Shown piece after piece: positions 1 to 13,600 of a stretch of DNA of 64,000 nucleotides. This stretch comes from Chlorops oryzae (taxonomy: Eukaryota; Arthropoda; Insecta; Diptera; Chloropidae), in the NCBI GenBank assembly GCA_020466095.1, contig CM035807.1:28709707-28773706 (forward strand), given 5' to 3'. The stretch's first letter is position 1, and every line of letters starts with the position of its first letter. The notes beneath the pieces were generated by a model. It worked only from the letters and a program-made list of their open reading frames with translations. It did no database searches and was not told where the DNA came from. Both the position numbers and the translations under genes were made by a program.

Positions 1-3000
1 ATCGATACATCAATACAGAATTCATCAAAATACATACATCAATATATCAATATTTATATATAATCATCTTTGGGACTTCATTCTACAAACGAGTGAAGTT
101 AATATAGTGCTACTCCCATGAAAAAATACATGAGTCCAGTCGCATTGTAGTTCAACAGGTGGCCTTCCAACTGTTTAGATTCAAATGTCACTGAAAAGAC
201 TGTCCATAATATTCAACTTATCCTTACACCATACATCTTAAAGAGTGAAAATACTCCGAATTGCAATTTCCGGGGAAGAAAAATTATTCGCTAAAAAAAA
301 AAAATCTGAAAAAAAAAACAAACACCGCTTTGGCTATCTTTCCCCTTAACAAAACACTGATGGATCATCGTAAAGGCACAACAAGTCACATATAGAAAAC
401 AGATATCTCGGAAGAGAACAATAGCACCTGAAACTTTGCCCATTTGTTACGATATACATATATTTCGCCGTAAATTCAACAATCGTTGCGAAATCAACGA
501 AGTAATAAACAACGCAGTGCAAGGAATTGCAGCATTCAAATTAGAAGCGATAAATTACATTTAGCGGAATTTTTCGCCGATTTGATCGCTCGAAACTTTT
601 AAGTCCAACGATAAATTCTGGAAATACGCAACAAATTGAAGTTGTTCACTCAAAAGTTTTTGCTCCAGCGCATTGCGTAAGCTACACTTGAAACTTTTAC
701 GGGAATAGATTGGCAACGTACGCACATGCAAACATATGTATGAGCATGTTTGTATCTATCGTCTTAGGTTACGTTGAGTTATACATACATTATTTCTCCT
801 GATCCTTGTAATAACGCACTTTTCCCTCGCTCGAACTGTACATTCGAATCGCTTAAGTAAGCAATAAATGTGATCTCATGGCAGGCAAGGTTGCTGCATA
901 TTGTTTATGTGCTTCGCGAACGTTTGCACGAAACTTTTTCCAACCCACTCAAGACTACACCGTAAGTTTTTGCAAGGAAATGCCTTGCTAATGTTATGAG
1001 CTTTGCCAGCGAATAATTTATACATGAAAAAATTCAAATGAAATATTTTACATATTTTTAAACAATTTTGAATGCGTTTAAAGTTTTACTTGAAATTGCG
1101 TTACCCGCAATTTGATATTAAACTCGTCATTTCATTTTTAACATGATGCTCCGCTATCAGAACCCGGTATTAGATATCAATGTCTTATAAGAATCTTCGC
1201 GATACTTACAACTCCTAGCGTAAGGCATAAAAAGTATTGTAGGAGAGGAAGGATTGAATGGAAGCGATGTATGCATGTCTAACATTTCATTGGATAAACG
1301 ATAACATTTTTGTATTAAATTAACTATAAATTTCTTCTTTAATGCAAACCCCGACTCTTAGGTACTACAGCAAGTACAAATGTAATTGAAGCTACGACAG
1401 ATAATACTTATCCAATTTCTGACAGAATCTACTATATACGAAAATTTTGTGGAAAGCGTTACTTAACGGTCTCCGTCAATATACGGACCATTTCGAATTA
1501 AAAAAAGAATAAAAAAATTATAAAAATTATTTCAGATTCGTTACTTTTGTTAACAATCGCATGACAACGCTGCCCAAATTAGTAAAACGAAGAACGCACA
1601 ACCGCAGTGGATTGTCGATTCAAACTGTCTTCCGTAGAGAAGGGTATTTCTAGATCCTTAACACTATTACAACTCTCTTCTTCGCATTCACAACAAAAAC
1701 GTTGAATCGAAACGAAACACGGTTTCCGATAACAAACATAAATTGCCTTTATATCGAAAGTTTATTCCGCACTGTTTAAGGAAAAATTTATTTTTACAGG
1801 CTATGCATGCATTTAAAAATCCCCAAAGTTGTCCAATTAGGATAACGTTGTTTACATAGCGCCATGAAAACAAATGCAAAAGCAAAAAAAAAAAAACAAA
1901 TTCCCAGAGATTGTTTATCACTGGCAAAAGCGGCTGCATAACTGCGGTTAATATGCACGAAGTTGGCTGCAATTAAACTGACTTCGCGAATTCGATTGCG
2001 ATAGCTACCGATAATAGCCATAAATATTTCGTGATACTATCGTATTTGGATTGAGACTCGGAGCAAATCCACAAATTTTTGCAATCTAAAACTATAATCA
2101 AACAAACAATTTATAGCGGGGCTATTTCGTATTAGTATTTGTTTTTATCCGAAAAACGGGAAGCAACTTAAGCTAAGGTATTCTCGGGGTTTGGTAAAAA
2201 TGTTCCTTCCAAGGAACGATCAAGCTCTTTCTTCGCAATAGAGGTATTTTCCGCCCCTATGATGGCACTAATGGAGTACTGTTTTCGCACAAAAATGTAT
2301 TCGAAATCGCCATCACTAATGCGGACCGAAAACTAAATTTTTATGATATCGAAAACTTAAAATTTAAAGGCAATAAGAGAGCAAGAAAATATTTTTGCTT
2401 ACTCAATAGAATTTTGCAAAATTTCATTCGGCTTTCGCTATTCGTTTATGTGAGCGTTAGTCATCTAGGTAGTTATAAAGTCGTTGATAAAAATAATTCT
2501 AACTACAATTCTCATTAGCTTTTTGCGGATTTACATATAAGACTAGACAAAATTATCATAAACTGTTCATTTTTTCAGATAAATTGTGCGGGATTTTTTT
2601 TTTTCAAAGAAAAAATTGGACATCAAACATCAACATATCAATGTACATTATCATGCAAATTTATCGTCCGTAAATCGACTTTGCAGACACCGATTCTCGA
2701 ACGTCTTCAACATTTGTAATGCTTGAGAGTGTTGACTTCGCCCATTCGACATCGGGATGCTCGAGGACTTTAATTGACCACCTTAAATACCTTCGGCTAT
2801 GGGTAAGTCTGAATGTAATTCAATTCAATCTTGATTTTTAAATTTCATTTTCTTTGATTTGATCTATTACAATTACTTCAAAAGTGCCATTCAAGTGAAA
2901 CCAGTTCTTATCAGAACGTACATTTTAAGATAAAACTTGACTAAAATGCCATAAGTCTGTCTAAGCTTTGCTATTTCTTATTCGAATCCCAAATAAGCAT

Positions 3001-3830
3001 CTCAACTTAATTGTACCTATATTTCACTTTGTGAAATTTCCAAAATTGTTTCCTTTAATTATTTATTGTTAGTTACTATTCCCGGGTTTATTAACGACGA
3101 AATTGAACAAAAGCTTGTTCCTATCTAATTTCGTATACTATGCGCGAATTATTTTAGCCAATTTTCCAACATGAGTACAAAGTGCTCAATTTACTCTGGT
3201 CTTGTCTCCGCTGTTCGCTTTCGCATAACTTCACTATTCATGTTGTCAATTTCGTTAAAGAATATTGTACTTTCGTATATACATTCATACATACTATATT
3301 CTTGGAGGCTCTAATCTACGTATGTATACGGATGGCAATCTCTGTGAATTCTTAATTGCGTTATATGGAACACAAAGCTTCAAAAGTACACACAATGCTG
3401 CACGAAAGCCGAAATTTTAAACAGGCACTCACCCGAAACAAAAGACATACCTATTAATAATTTTCGGAGAGCAATTTTGCGTTGAATATTCGCCAATTTA
3501 GTTGGAACATTTTGTGCGTTGCAAAATAATTTAATTTATTTCACCCTAAAGCTCAAGAACTGTGCAACATGATACCGAGGCGCAATATTTCTGTCAAGCT
3601 GGATACAGCCTACACATGGCTGAACTTGCTGAAATTGTCAAACTTACTAATAGAAAATTCACACAAACAGATGTTGCCATCATCGAAATCAACAGGAAAT
3701 TGTCAACGCTAGCAGTTGTTATAAAATGACTGGGAAAGTTTCATGTGTGTGGGGGCGTTTATTTGGGTGAACGAGGGTGCTATGTCGTAGCGATGCCAAA
3801 AGGTTAATGTTGTTTTTTTTTCTTTTCTCG
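1..3830. other. gene-free unique A+T-rich stretch
   Basis: No supported gene or repeat seen. The open frames present (for example 1688-1972 on the minus strand) are short, low-complexity and overlap each other in both frames, as expected by chance in this composition. Several short A/T runs occur (291-304, 1888-1897, 2589-2602). Confidence 0.6.
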
Positions 3831-3839
3831 AGTAGAAAG

Positions 3840-4960
3840 GATTAAGATAATTATATTAAGCAATTGAATTTACGAAGCATAAATGTAGGATAAAAAGTAT
3901 GAAAAACTTTTTCTCAAACAAAGCATCAAGAGATTAAGTACATATATTATTTTCTATAAATTTAAGATTTTCGAAGAAAAGGGGTTAACTTTCCTAAAGG
4001 ACCAATGGAAAGTTTGGTTGAGGTACAAAAAGTTACTCTCTTACCGTCGGTTTTGGTCAACGATCTGCCTTCTGCTTACTGTCAGATAACGTACGGTCTC
4101 ACTTCAGACGTAAATTTTTAAGTCCATAAAACAGATTCATTTGAAGATGGACTTCGGGGCATAAAGTACAAATTTCTAGTCCTACTGGTCAGAGTCAAAT
4201 TAAAAATCCTATTTTTGGTAACTATTTGATATCATTCCTGCAGCAGAAATTTATGTGGCATACACATAGACTTAAATCGACTAAACAAAAATGAACATGC
4301 ATAACTTGGATAAATCCTAAACAAATGATAAAAAAATCTTTCCTTAAATAATCGAATTATCAAATTATTAATTTGCTTCAATCTTGATTGTTATTTTAAA
4401 TAAATTCTTATTCGACTATTTTTCATTAAAATGCAAATTGCAAAAATTAGTATCCGGTTTCACTCTTTTGAACGATTTCGCTAAGCTAGGACAGAAATTC
4501 TAAACATTACATTCTATCAAAAATCCGGAAATTCCCAATGACCTGATTTTCCTATTTTTAATAACTGATTATTCGCAGTCTAAACATACCAATGTCTTAA
4601 GGTTAAATGAAATGATACCAGTATTGGATTGAAACTCCTAATTAATATTCTAAATAATCGAATACCTCATCAAATCTCATTGAATATGCTCAACTTAAAA
4701 TTTAGGTAGATCAATTCTTATTCGCTATTTTTCTATTAAAATGCCCAGTTGCAAATTTTATGCTATCCGGTTTCATCTTTTGAACATTCTTAAGCGAGGA
4801 GAGAAAGTGACATTTTCTTCAAAAACGTTCTCAAGTGACTTTTTTTCTTGTTCTTCAAAATAAATGATTATCTACCAAGAAAATAGTAATAGTTTGGGTT
4901 TAAATAAATGTAACCAGTATTTTGTTATTTTTTTTAACATATCGCACCCTGGCAACTAAA
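3840..4960. repeat. diverged repeat, copy A
   Basis: The stretch shares collinear blocks with 5570-6115: an AATTATATTA...TGAATNTACGA block near 3850, a TTTTCTATA...GATTTTC...GGGTTAACTTT block near 3950-3990, and a GCAAATTTTAT...TCTTTTGAA...TTTCTTGTT block near 4750-4860. It also repeats part of itself: the TTCTTATTCG...ATTTTTC...TTAAAATGC...CCGGTTTCA block occurs at 4410-4470 and again at 4715-4780. No coding potential is seen. It probably represents the non-coding part of an old interspersed element. Confidence 0.5.
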
Positions 4961-5270
4961 GCAAAATCTTTGAGTTTTGAGTTATGATGTGGATCTTGTT
5001 CCTAAGTTACCTGTCTACCTACAGAAAAAATTCCATTCCGTTTTTCCTATTATAAAAGCCCGAAAAAAGCCGTAATGCCTTTTTTCTTGCTTTGATTGAC
5101 ACTGCGATGCATATAGTACTATAGATGGCACTTGGCAAAAAACGTGTGTGTTGAATTGAAGTAGGCCCCCAGTGCATGCATTCTTATGGAAAAATCATAA
5201 ACGTAGCACGCCCCCTGAAAATACCGGTTCCGGTCTAACAAATATAATCTTGTAACATGAACTAGAATTT

Positions 5271-5543
5271 TTGTTAAAAATCATACATTCTTTGACCTTG
5301 TCTCTGAGTCGGATAATTCAAGCAAAAAGTCAAGATCTTGCAGAAGCTGTTGAGTTAGCTGATGCTGCAAGAAAAGAATTGCGAAAGCCGCGGTTAACAG
5401 CGAAACAAACACATCGCAACAACGTCGTCACTGATTCAGTTGAAGATTACTTTCGCATAACATATTACAATACCATACCTTGTATTTATGCAAATTTCAT
5501 GATAGGCTTCCTCAACGACCTGCTATGTCTACCATCAAATTAA
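5271..5543 (+). pseudogene. hAT-like (P52rIPK/ZMYM1-type) protein fragment
   Basis: This 90-codon frame reads through a stretch resembling the middle of the large hAT-derived proteins annotated in insects as zinc finger MYM-type 1-like or 52 kDa repressor-of-inhibitor-of-protein-kinase-like. Features seen: a leucine-rich helix (residues 5-30, LTLSLSRIIQAKSQDLAEAV), then KPRLTAKQTHRNNV (about 39-52), followed by DSVEDYFR and a hydrophobic run ending FLNDLL. In that family a P-R-x-x-x-R-Q-x-x-R-x-N segment followed by D-S-x-E-x-Y-[YF]-R and L-D-x-L occupies the same order. The family proteins exceed 500 residues, so this is a fragment. The Met at 5271 is only the first in the open frame. No upstream or downstream continuation in any frame is obvious. 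It lies between two copies of a diverged repeat, which may be the remains of the same element. Family assignment is by pattern only. Confidence 0.5.
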
Positions 5544-5569
5544 TCGATTGCTTTGTTCTCTCAGTAATA

Positions 5570-6115
5570 AGAAATTATATTAGCACTTGAATATACGAGC
5601 TTGTAGTAAATTATTGACACAATACTTTTCTCAGATCGATTAACATATATCTATTTTCTATACTTCTAGATTTTCAAGAAAGGGTTAACTTTGGCATCGA
5701 CCATTTCTGGAATGGATACAAAAATTACTTGCATTACCTCATTTATGAACGCATGCGCCTTTACATCGACTACAATAACTACCCATCAAATCCATTACCA
5801 GATTCACTAAAATGGGGCAATTTTACCCTTGTCATAAACTGCCTATTGAAATTTGATTCATTCCGGTTCTTTCTCAACATGCCGTCGTCTCAAGCAAAGA
5901 AAGTGCATTCCAGATGAAATCTCTAAGTATCGATTCTAAATAATGATCCTATCAACTCATGAATATACATCGTGAGGTTAAATTTATATGAAACAGATTT
6001 TGATTCCTTTTTTTCTATTGCCTCTGCAAATTTTATCTTTGGTTATCATTTTTGAAATTCCTACCAAGAAAAGACATTGTTTTCAATAAAGTCTCTCAAA
6101 TACTTGTTTTTCTTG
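5570..6115. repeat. diverged repeat, copy B
   Basis: This is the shorter partner of 3840-4960, in the same orientation. It matches at 5570-5745 (GGGTTAACTTT and GGNTACAAAAATTAC blocks) and at 6015-6115 (CTGCAAATTTTAT, TTTCTTGTTTTT). The 5729-5917 open frame of 62 codons inside it has no recognisable domain and is probably chance. Confidence 0.45.
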
Positions 6116-6584
6116 TTTTTAACCATTGATTTTGATGCAATATTATTTAAAAAATGAACCATATTTTGATTTTTTAACATATGTTCATACAAGACTATTG
6201 CAGTCCATTTAAGCTTCATTTTCCGGCAGTACAATTCTGATTTTGCAAATTTAATTTCCCAAAAGGGTCGAACAGGCATCATGGCCATTAATAGTCTTTG
6301 TTAAGTAATACATACGAAGCAGTTTCATTTACCATTATCATTCCGGGAATATTTAACGAACGTAAAGTAATTCCAGTTAAAAGCTTCTCAAATCTAAAAT
6401 AACATTGCTCTTAATTACATTTTAAAACTGATTTCATCTTCATGCAGTCCGAAATGTTTGAGGATTATTCGAAGAATTTGAATGCCTGTTGAATCATTAA
6501 TAATTATGCATTAAAATCGATTTATACCATCAAAGAAGTTCTTCTTGCTGCTGGCTACTGGCTTGGGAATCACATATTGTTGTA

Positions 6585-6686
6585 CAGTGTACTCTCTCTT
6601 AAGCGGACACCTACGGGACCGAAAAATATACTCGCTTAATAGATGTGCCCGCTTAAGTGGAGTGTCCTCAAGGAGAGATTACACTG
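6585..6686. mobile_element. pogo/Tigger-like MITE, 102 bp
   Basis: Imperfect terminal inverted repeats start CAGTGTACTCTCTC at the left and, read inward from the right end, CAGTGTAATCTCTCC. TA dinucleotides flank both ends (6583-6584 and 6687-6688). A second nested pair, CTTAAGCGGACAC against the GTGTCC/GCTTAAG side, folds the centre. TA target duplication and CAG termini fit Tc1/mariner-pogo MITEs. It is too short to encode anything. A relic of a related element lies at about 14650-14712. Confidence 0.7.
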
Positions 6687-6699
6687 TATGTATGCTTAC

Positions 6700-8135
6700 A
6701 TATTAGATTTAAGAATAGGCAGCAGTATTGCGTATTTAATCCACAGAGAGAAACAAAGGGAGTCCAGCATCCTTTGAAACTTAAGATGTATGTATATATC
6801 ACATCTAGAACAGTAGTCATAAGTGTATGTATGTATTTCGGTAAATTATTTCTTCGCATGCACACATCAGTAGTGTTTGAACAATGTACATATTAAAGTT
6901 CAAAACTTAATGTCATCACCATAGCCAGATCATGCATCTATGTATGTATGTGTATGTGTATAAGTACAATGTCCTGCTGGGCGTCACTATAGTGACTTTT
7001 TCTAATCCCACGAAGACAAATTCACCCAGGAAGTCCCTGCCAGTTCGTGTACAAAGTGTCCTTACGAATTGGCATGCATACCTGTTCCAAAGTCACCCTG
7101 ACATCACTGATTTCCACCTGGGTTGAGAGTTTATGCTTTGCATTATGAAGCCCAGATATTCCTCTCAGTATCATTTCACACCTACCCAAGTGCTTGAACG
7201 GACGACATCTTCTACCTATTTAAAGTGTTTGAGATCCTTTTTTGAAACAGCTTTCTCACCAGGCTTCAACACAATGATCAAATGTTTCATGGAATTTTCT
7301 TTCGAGGCAATTTAATTCTGCATCAAATCACAGTAATTGATTTGATCTTTAAATTGAGTTCATAAAAATAACGGCCTTTTGATGACTCCGATGATTCATA
7401 AAAGTTCAATTAATTTAATGAAAACTATTTTGACATTTTTGTATTCTACTTTTAACTGTTTAAAGCGTGATTGAAATAATTTATTCAAAAATCATTCATC
7501 TCGTCAACGACACAATTGTCTTTGGCGATAAAGGCTTGAATGGATGAAACTCAGCTCATCGCTGCTCTCAATGAACTAATTAGATGAGAGAATGGAAAGT
7601 GAAATTGAGGCATTCATCAACGACAACACCAGATTCGATGCATGACGGTAAATTAGGGGGAAAAAACTTTCATTGTGGCGCCTGGTGACTATTTATTTGA
7701 CGTGGAAAAATTAGTTCATGGATAGAGGAGAAATAAAATTGAATTAGGTGGGTGAGATTTTTAAATAGAAAAAAACGTAGATTACTTATCTCAGAGACAG
7801 CCGCAAAATTCTTTACCGGAAGCATGCATGTGATAGATAACCTTCGCAGCTCTTTTATTCAGGGTTGTATTCAGGTTTTTTAAAGGGATTTTCCCGCGTT
7901 GGGCAGTGAAATACTTTTTTGTTTACAAGTAAATACGTTCCTTAAGTGCGCTGGCTACAAAGCGGCCATGCTTAAGAAAAGTAATCAGGTTTGTAATCGA
8001 TTTATTCTGGCATACTGACTGCTAAGTCTTTAAAAAGTTCTCAATTCCGCAACTCTTCGATCTAGGAATACGATTTTCGTAGATTGCTCGTGACCATTCC
8101 CTGAAGGGTTACCTCAATTGACCGTACTGATAGGA
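6700..8135. other. gene-free stretch
   Basis: No supported gene. Open frames at 6657-7315 are short and unrecognised, and ATGTATGT-rich simple sequence occurs at 6938-6965. A weak GATTCATC/GATGAATG motif in both orientations recurs between 7390 and 7620, but no boundaries could be set. Confidence 0.5.
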
Positions 8136-8345
8136 TTTACTTACTTACTTACTTACCACTGCTGTCCTTATCTGCTAGTGGATCATAGGGCCTCTTGATT
8201 CAGATTTAGATTTAATGTTTCGGTTTCAATCATCTGGATACTCAAACTCAATTTTGGGGCCTCCACAGCCGATGTGCCTGCTACGGTGGCGGGCAACCTA
8301 GCCGTAGAGCGGTTACCCTATGGAGAGATAGTTTCATCGTGGTTT
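8136..8345 (-). mobile_element. possible LINE 3' tail with (TAAG)n end
   Basis: On the minus strand a moderately G+C-rich block (CCACGATGAAACTATCTCTC side, around 8340) runs towards 8145 and ends in five TAAG units (plus strand TTACTTACTTACTTAC at 8142-8158). A short tandem tail after a G+C-richer body is typical of non-LTR retrotransposon 3' ends. No coding sequence is recognisable, so a tRNA- or 5S-derived SINE or a plain microsatellite are alternatives. Confidence 0.3.
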
Positions 8346-10185
8346 TGATTCATGTTTGTAACGAGTGTAACGAGTTCAATGAGTGATGAGTTCGAAGACT
8401 ATGGAAACAAGTTTTCTTAGCGATTTTTAAATATTTATGCCCTTTACTACTCTCTAAGACGCTATAGTGTTCTAAAGCCATTCAGACCAGTTGGTCGTAT
8501 TCCCTCCATCTTTCTCAAACGGGCTTGAGACCGTCTACAGCGGAGTTTGAGGGGATTTCTACCACATTAAAACTCGATAATCGACTTCTCCATCATCTCA
8601 AAAGGCGGAGAAGAATCGCCATAGTACCTACTTTTTTCGATACTGCTATATAAAAGGTAATTTTTTATTATCAAAGCAATAAAAAATTTTTAAATATCGT
8701 TACATACAAATGTATATTTTTCGCACAGGCAGTCATTTCAGCTTTATGGGGAAATATCTTCTACTGTTTCTTTAAAAAAAAAAAACTCAGAGGCATTTGT
8801 GTTCATTCTCTTCAGAAATATTCACCAATGCACCATTGGCTGAACTATCGTTGAATTCACTTAAAAAGAAAAAAACTAAAATTTCAACCTTTTCAAATCT
8901 TTCCTTTAAATCGAACCCACGACTCGAATGAAAAATATTCCAAATCTCCTTATTTAACGTGGTTACGTTATGGGCGACCTTTCCGGTATCAAATTGCTTA
9001 ATTTTCTTACACACAAAAATTGGAAAACAAATGTTTGCTTTCTGTCCCAATCTTGAATACCTGTGCCGTAAAACCACAGCAAATAAATCTCTTCACTTTG
9101 CTTATCCCCACATAACCTTCCTGCCTGCCTGCCTGCCGGCCTGCCAGCCTAGACATGCTTGACTTAAAACGTAACGATTAAACATGCCATTCGTTTGCGG
9201 TGGGAAATTGCCGGGAAGTTAATATCTGCCTACGCTTTTGTATATTCTTTTCTTATATACGAACGAGAGCAGCACTTCCGTGTGGCTGTTGAGCCACCCG
9301 CATATATGCATGCGGCCCCGACAGTCGGCCCGAATTATTTATGTGATTGTTCTATGCGTATTGTGAACGCCGCCTGTAAATCCGGCTTCAAAATCTGGTA
9401 GCCAATAAATAAATAAATTGCGGCATTTAAGCTACTGGGATTTCTTGAAAAATTGAAGCAATCCGCTTTTGCAGGTAAATAAATCGCTATTTTTAGTTAC
9501 AGACGTCCCTTTTTTTTTTGCCTTGTTCTAAGCTAATGTTTCGTAAGGACAACTTATTCGCTCGGGCTATTTGGAAGATTTTTTATGCCTTTGAATTCTG
9601 CTTCAGACTGCACTTAGAGAAAGTGTATGTGTATGGCTTGGGGTTTCGTCAAAAGATAAAACGTTCCATTCCTTCTGATAAGACACTGTCATAGATATTT
9701 TTACTTTTATTTCCCTTAAATGAATTCCATTTGAGGCCTAGTAAGCACCCACTTAATATCATCTTGTTCCACTCACACATTTAATGTCCCTCAGTAAACA
9801 TTTTTGTTTCGATATTTCTTTTTAAAATTAAGATTTAAAAAAATTATCTTTAACGTGATTATACTTTTGCGAAGACATTGCCGAAAGAAAAATACAATAA
9901 TTAATTTCAATTAATAAAATGAATTTTGTCCTAGATTAATTTTGGTTGAAGTCCTGAAAAAGATTTGAAGCATTTCAATAATAAAAAATTAGGTACTTCT
10001 CATTAAAAGCATTTCCATTGATTTTCGCAGTGATTGCTTCTAAATTACAGAGCACATGTGAGTAAGTCCTTGTGCTGCGAATGCCAGGGAAGATTTAAGG
10101 AAATTTATTTAATTGAATTGACAACTGTAAGGTGAAAATGCTGCGCACAGTGGAATCGGGTAACGTCAAAATCAATGTAGTTACT
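8346..10185. other. gene-free stretch with CCTG microsatellite
   Basis: No supported gene. A short (CCTG)n run occurs at 9120-9150 and gives an apparent ACLPACLPACQ reading frame that is not credible as protein. The 96-codon minus frame at 8787-9077 has no recognisable domain. Confidence 0.5.
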
Positions 10186-10189
10186 TAAG

Positions 10190-10346
10190 GCAAAGAGTAT
10201 AACATTGGTAAAGAGCTTGCAATTCGCTCATTTCGGCGTAAGCCCATCGCAAACTACGATTTTCTAATGCGAATTGCATTGGCCAATCGTAGTTTGCGGT
10301 AATGAGCGAATTGCACGTTCTTTACTAATGTTATGCTCTTTGCTTG
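10190..10346. repeat. compact foldback (near-perfect hairpin)
   Basis: The left arm (10190-10263) and right arm (10288-10346) are inverted copies: GCAAAGAGTATAACATT at the left faces AATGTTATGCTCTTTGC at the right, then GCAATTCGCTCATT faces AATGAGCGAATTGC, then GCAAACTACGATT faces AATCGTAGTTTGC. The left arm has about 12 extra bases (near CGTAAGCCCATC). The loop is about 25 bases and itself contains GCGAATTGCAT. No target duplication is obvious. It could be a hairpin MITE or a DNA template for a hairpin RNA. A partial echo of the outer arm (GCTAATGTTATGAGCTTTGCC) sits at about 988-1008. Confidence 0.85.
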
Positions 10347-10639
10347 AAGTTAGTTAAGACGCCTGTTCGGTTTAGCGCCCTTATATAAAGAAAGTGATGT
10401 ATTTTTTATGAAATTTGAGGATTTAAAGAGACGAAAGATAGTTCGAGAATGGACTTGACCAAGTAACAGGTACATACAGTTATCGGTTCTGAAATTCCAG
10501 ATATTTAAGACGTTTAGGGTAACTTTGAAATTCGAGTTTTTTAAATAGACAATTATTTTGAAAAAAAAAGGAGAAATTGTATTGAAAAAATGTTACTGTT
10601 GACTTTTTGTAGACATTAGTTTTTATTTTTCTCATTTCC

Positions 10640-13600
10640 AAAATAATATTATGGCATCCGATGCGAGTAAAGTACCCGAAATAAGAATACTAAGAACTTC
10701 AGAAGATATTTGTACATACATATTGAAAAATTATATTGCACAAAAATCCCTGAATACAACTCTGGGGCAGAAGCAAAAGCCACAAAACGATTGTATTTCA
10801 TTTAACTTTTATCGGCTCCGTCTTAAGTTACAAACACAGAATCAGCCAATTTTGTTTGTAAATAACTTTTTGAGAGAATCTGGCATTTTTCTCCTTTAAC
10901 CAAAAGTCTCCTTTGATAATTTTGACCGCTCATTGTATGAATATTTGCCACAGTGCAAAAGCAACAATGAAGCTATTTGATGCCATTGCAAAAATTGAAA
11001 AAGCAACGAGCATAAAATTAATGTCAGAAGTACTCCAGATGCTTTTGGCAAATGTGTTTATCGAGAGCCAAGTGCTCTCTCAGGAATACAATCAAGTAGA
11101 ATTCGAGAGGTAAAATATTTGTAACAATTGGAAAAGGTTGACCGTGAAGACATGAGTGTCGCTATTGTTTCGAAAGAGGAATGGGAATGATCCCTTTTAA
11201 AAACGATAAGTATAAATTCTCTTTTGAAGACAAGAAGATTAAATAGATTGTTCATATTTGCTTTTTATTGGCTCTAATTTTAAGTGGTTTCTTCAGTTGA
11301 AGGTGAAGAAATTGGAACAGAAATTTCAGTTTTTATGTTGTTTCTTTGTAAATAAGGATTTTCGCTTATGGTTATACGGAATCTAAAATGCTAGTATTTC
11401 AAAGATTGTTCATTAGATTCTGAGTTTGAACACTCCCTTCTTTAAGGTAGGATTTTGGAAGACACAAATCCACTTGGCTACATTTCCTCAACACCTTTTA
11501 TATATGCGACAGAGATACGGGCCTGATTTTCTCACCAGCTTTCCACATTTTCTTCTGTTTTGGAATGGCGAATCATGTAGACCGATTATTGTTTATTCGA
11601 TAAAGAGGAAATATACACATCCATTTTATTGGCTTTAATTTTGGCATATCTAAAAATAGGGGTATTCACAAGGAAGGTGGAATTCTGTCGGAAAATGTCG
11701 ACGTCGGACGATGAGTCTGAAGACTCTTAAAGGATTCCATAGTATGTTCATATATAAAGTATGTAAAACATACCAGTTACTGGAAATTTTTTGTAAAAAC
11801 CGATCCCCAAAATTATTTAGTCTCATGTCAAGGGTTCTGACACAGAAAAAATATATTTCAAATGAAAAAACTTAGGTACTAAAACACATTTACCTGAGAC
11901 TCATAACGCTATAAATCGGCTTAAATTAAATTCAAATCAATCAAAACATAAACTTCTTCCTTTAGCAATAGTCTCCGACTGTTTCGTCATTTTTTTTTTT
12001 ACAGTTCTTGCATACGAGTACATATGGATGTGTAACGGACGTTTTGACTGACACTTCAACAGTGTTTTGATAACGTAATAAACAAAGGAAATCGTTTGGA
12101 AAAAGGAAATCATAAAAGTTTCTCTTCGAACACGAACACGAAAAACATATCAAAGTCAGCTTTATTACTATTGACATAATACCATTGTTCCGACAGTTCT
12201 GCAACATTTCACATGTCATTTTGGGCAATTGAAAGACATGCACGTCAGATGTTCAGCAGAAAATTTTTAAGGCAATCAAAAATTGCCCAGAATTAGAAAA
12301 AAGTGTAAAATATCAAGTTGGGCCACTGCTCACTCCTCGCCGAGTATTTAAGTAAAAATATACCCGGCTGCAGCACTTCCTGTATTTAGATTAACATAAA
12401 GTGCTTCCACTCCAACTTTAATTCGTGCATTATTTATTTTTGGCTTACTGTCTGAACCACATTTCCAATTATGGAGTAAAGTTCCTGTTTGAACATAATC
12501 GCGTGTGGCTCAAGAGGCTTACATCTACGTACATAACCCGCTATTTGTTGTTGTTGTTGTTGTTGCAATGTTAACTCAATTCACCAAACCATAACCAACA
12601 ACTTCCTGCGCAGCAACCAGTTGTCTCGATAACGTAAACGTTTTTATATACATTTGTAAGCGCGGCTTTACGAACACACACGAAGCAAAAGTTGCGATTC
12701 TCCAATGAAGCCACGCATATCTGTTGTCGAGTGAAGGGGTGTGGCTTTGTTTGTGTGTGTGCGGCTTTGTTTGTGTGTGTGCGGCTATAAAATGTAGCAT
12801 TTTCATTAAGATTTTTTTTTTTTTTTACCTTTTTTGTAAATAAAGTGCCAGCTAGCAGCGGAAGTGCTGCCATATAATGCCCCACAATCGCACAGCTATT
12901 CAATATGAGTTGTCTTCCGGTTGGCTCATGCGAAAGTGTGAATCGCTCGCTGTCTGCCCTGTTCCGTGTGGGCTCCGTGTGGGAATCTCCTCTGGCTAAA
13001 GTAGATCTGTGGTGGCACTCTTTTGCTTTTGGAAAAAACTTTGAAACAGAAGCGCGTAAATTATTCCTTCATATGTCGTCGAACTCCTTTTAGGGTGGGA
13101 CCTCCCACACACACACACACACACACTTCTCCGAGCCCCCAACACTTAATGCGTCATTTAGCAATTATTGCAGCTGCTGTGTGGTTTTCTTGCGGAGTTT
13201 CGAAAGCTTGGCGCTCGTTGGGCTTCTCGGGCTGATGTCGTTAATGGCGTTACAAATACGTTATACATTACTGTTTTTTTTTTTTCCATGAAGATATTAT
13301 TAACGGTTATAACACTATAGTGTTAATGATGATGGCGATAATCATGATAATCATGCTGATTGCTCTGCGATTTACTTTTGTGAACTGCGTCTGCGAATTG
13401 AAAAGCATCCAATGAGTGTTCACGCAGAAGGATGAAGCTACATATAAAGAGAAGTTCCATTAATGATGGAAAATTTTTGAAGTATTCATTTGAATGAATT
13501 TGAACGATACACCTAGAGGATTGAACGGTATGCTTGGGGATATGAAGAAATTGCTTGGCCAAAAAATACAATTACATCCCGACATACTTTTATTAAAATT

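Noticed and set aside
8905..8935. B-box-like GGGTTCGATTT on the minus strand
   Set aside because: No A box at the proper distance and no T stem; chance match.
12571..12903. 110-codon minus-strand frame
   Set aside because: Runs through GTGTGTGT and poly-T sequence (THTNKAAHTQTK); low complexity, no domain.
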